In this document: positions 63,064-64,000 of the stretch, piece after piece
How positions within the stretch are numbered: position 1 is the first letter of the stretch
How the letters are laid out: each line of letters opens with the position of its first letter
From: Mesorhizobium waimense
GTDB taxonomy: Bacteria; Pseudomonadota; Alphaproteobacteria; Rhizobiales; Rhizobiaceae
Length of the DNA: 64,000 bases
Assembly (NCBI RefSeq): GCF_003601975.1
Contig: NZ_QZWZ01000013.1
Location: forward strand, 124,001-188,000
Direction: 5' to 3'
Notes under the pieces: model-generated
The model's database searches: none
Seen by the model: only the letters and a program-made list of their open reading frames with translations
Told to the model about the DNA's origin: nothing
Program-made: the position numbers and the translations under genes

Positions 63064-63107
63064 TTGGCCGGCGCCTTTCAGGCAACCTCCCCTTTGGCGC
63101 CGGCCAA
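63064..63107. repeat. 12-bp perfect inverted repeat
   Basis: TTGGCCGGCGCC and GGCGCCGGCCAA separated by 20 bases; it lies 60 bp after the stop of the 70-aa minus-strand gene and could end its transcript. Confidence 0.6.
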
Positions 63108-63167
63108 TTTCTTCCGACTGAAATCGTCAGCCGCGCCCTTGCGAGTGCGAAGCTTTGCGGCACGGTT

Positions 63168-63380
63168 CTAGAGGTTTGTCAGCTTGGCAATGAAGCCATT
63201 TAGCGCGGCGATGTCTTTTATCGCTACGACGTCCAAGTCGTCATGGCATTCTTCCATTGTCATCAAACGGAGTTTCCCATCCTTGCCTATGGATGAATAG
63301 CTGGCGACCAGTGCGTCCCGATATTGTGTCAGGAAGCCGAGAGCTTGACTAAGCAGATGTTTCTCATTTGCCGGGTCCAT
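63168..63380 (-). CDS. Hypothetical 70-aa protein
   Basis: Starts MDPANEKHLLSQALGFLTQY with AAAGGG upstream. A compact helical protein (ALGFLTQYRDALVASYSS, VAIKDIAALNGFIAKL). It stops at TAG, after which the same frame stays open for 29 codons with basic, coding-like residues (RAAKLRTRKGAADDFSRKK). Function unknown. Confidence 0.55.
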   Translation of the reverse strand: MDPANEKHLLSQALGFLTQYRDALVASYSSIGKDGKLRLMTMEECHDDLDVVAIKDIAALNGFIAKLTNL

Positions 63381-63543
63381 CAAGATGAACCCTTTGGACG
63401 CCGCTATCGTTCCGCCGTAGCGGGCAAGCCTGGCGCCTCTTGGGCTTCGTCGTGATCGTCACTATCGGTCATTGCAGGCCTGCGGCGTTAACCACTCGCG
63501 TCGACAAGGCGGAGCCAAAACCCAATCTGCGGGGTTTACCTGC

Positions 63544-63762
63544 ATGGAACATTACCAACACAGATTCTACTGCCACATTGAAGCCGGTGGAACGTGGGGC
63601 GTATGGGACCGCATCGCGAACAGGCCGGCCAGTTTGGGAGGACGCGATCTCCTCGGTTGCAAACCCCAGCGAGCTGAGGCTGCCGAAGGCGTTCTGACGC
63701 GGATCTATGACAACGGATTGGAAGCGACGCTCGGCGTTCGCCTAGCTGGGATAGCGCGCTAG
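63544..63762 (+). CDS. Hypothetical 72-aa protein
   Basis: Starts MEHYQHRFYCHIEAGGTWGVW and continues to LEATLGVRLAGIAR. The ribosome site is weak, and the first 25 residues suggest a compact beta protein with aromatic residues. Possibly a real small gene of Mesorhizobium; no family recognised. Confidence 0.5.
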   Translation: MEHYQHRFYCHIEAGGTWGVWDRIANRPASLGGRDLLGCKPQRAEAAEGVLTRIYDNGLEATLGVRLAGIAR

Positions 63763-63787
63763 CGCTTCCTCGGCTTCGCCCCGGTTC

Positions 63788-64000
63788 TTAGCGATCTCGC
63801 TCGGCCTTACCGAAAGTCGGTTTCCAGTCGCGGTTCCGCTGCCGCTGCTGGCCTTCGTAATCGGGAATGCAGGTGAAGGACACAGGCCGGCGGTCGCGGC
63901 CGGCGGTCTTGCAATTCGAGCAGCCAAAGACCCTGACCAGATCGTCATGCGTTGAGCCGTGATCAGGCCGGAGACGGTCGATCAGCGCTGCGATGCCGAG
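63788..64000 (-). CDS. Cys-rich hypothetical protein, 5' end outside window
   Basis: The frame enters from the right edge and ends at 63788. The visible 70 residues include HDDLVRVFGCSNCKTAGRDR followed by VSFTCIPDYEG. C-x2-C plus a third Cys suggests a zinc ribbon. This type occurs in several rhizobial hypothetical proteins. The start lies beyond the window. Confidence 0.65.
   Translation of the reverse strand, partial: LGIAALIDRLRPDHGSTHDDLVRVFGCSNCKTAGRDRRPVSFTCIPDYEGQQRQRNRDWKPTFGKAERDR

Overview
The window is GC-rich alphaproteobacterial DNA of the order Hyphomicrobiales, most likely Mesorhizobium or a close relative. This is inferred from the lon-clpX-clpP and rplM-rpsI blocks, a rhizobial-type exopolysaccharide locus, a rhizobial intergenic palindrome family and many small rhizobial hypothetical proteins. 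No rRNA is present to confirm the genus.

Bases 1-34,900 look like core chromosome. They hold lon (cut by the window edge), clpX and clpP on the minus strand, then mixed metabolic genes (amino-acid-type FAD oxidoreductase, cytochrome P450, O-acetylhomoserine sulfhydrylase, enoyl-CoA hydratase, thioesterase). A hicAB toxin-antitoxin pair sits just ahead of the ribosomal operon rplM-rpsI. Next come a LysR/aldo-keto reductase pair, agmatinase, argC, heme A synthase, and a seven-gene exopolysaccharide locus at 25.2-34.8 kb: deacetylase, FemAB-like protein, Wzc-like chain-length protein with a degenerate kinase, Wza-like export lipoprotein, glycosyltransferase, priming sugar transferase and polymerase/ligase.

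Bases 34,896-61,625 are a genomic island of about 26.7 kb bounded by direct repeats of the 5' half of a tRNA-Pro(GGG) gene. The intact tRNA is at the right end. A tyrosine recombinase and an excisionase-like gene abut the left end. Cargo includes a phasin, translationally coupled small genes, two class III adenylate cyclases, a second-type stress set (groES-groEL with a perfect CIRCE operator, and Hsp20), a vWA protein, a LuxR regulator, and many decayed genes (monooxygenase-like, DUF2182, GNAT, S8 peptidase, integrase), typical of an old accessory region.

The most interesting part is a five-gene minus-strand cassette at 44.07-49.32 kb: YcaO, TfuA, a thermolysin-like metallopeptidase, a 60-aa protein and a 285-287-aa protein ending in six perfect MSARG pentapeptide repeats (plus one degenerate copy). 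YcaO-TfuA pairs install backbone thioamides, and some known YcaO-TfuA substrates carry repeated short cores. The arrangement therefore suggests an undescribed ribosomally made, post-translationally modified peptide system with a repeat-bearing precursor. The repeats are identical in protein but differ in synonymous codons, which points to selection on the peptide.

Bases 61,658-64,000, right of the tRNA, carry small rhizobial hypothetical genes (DUF3606/DUF2934-like and Cys-rich types) with clear terminators.
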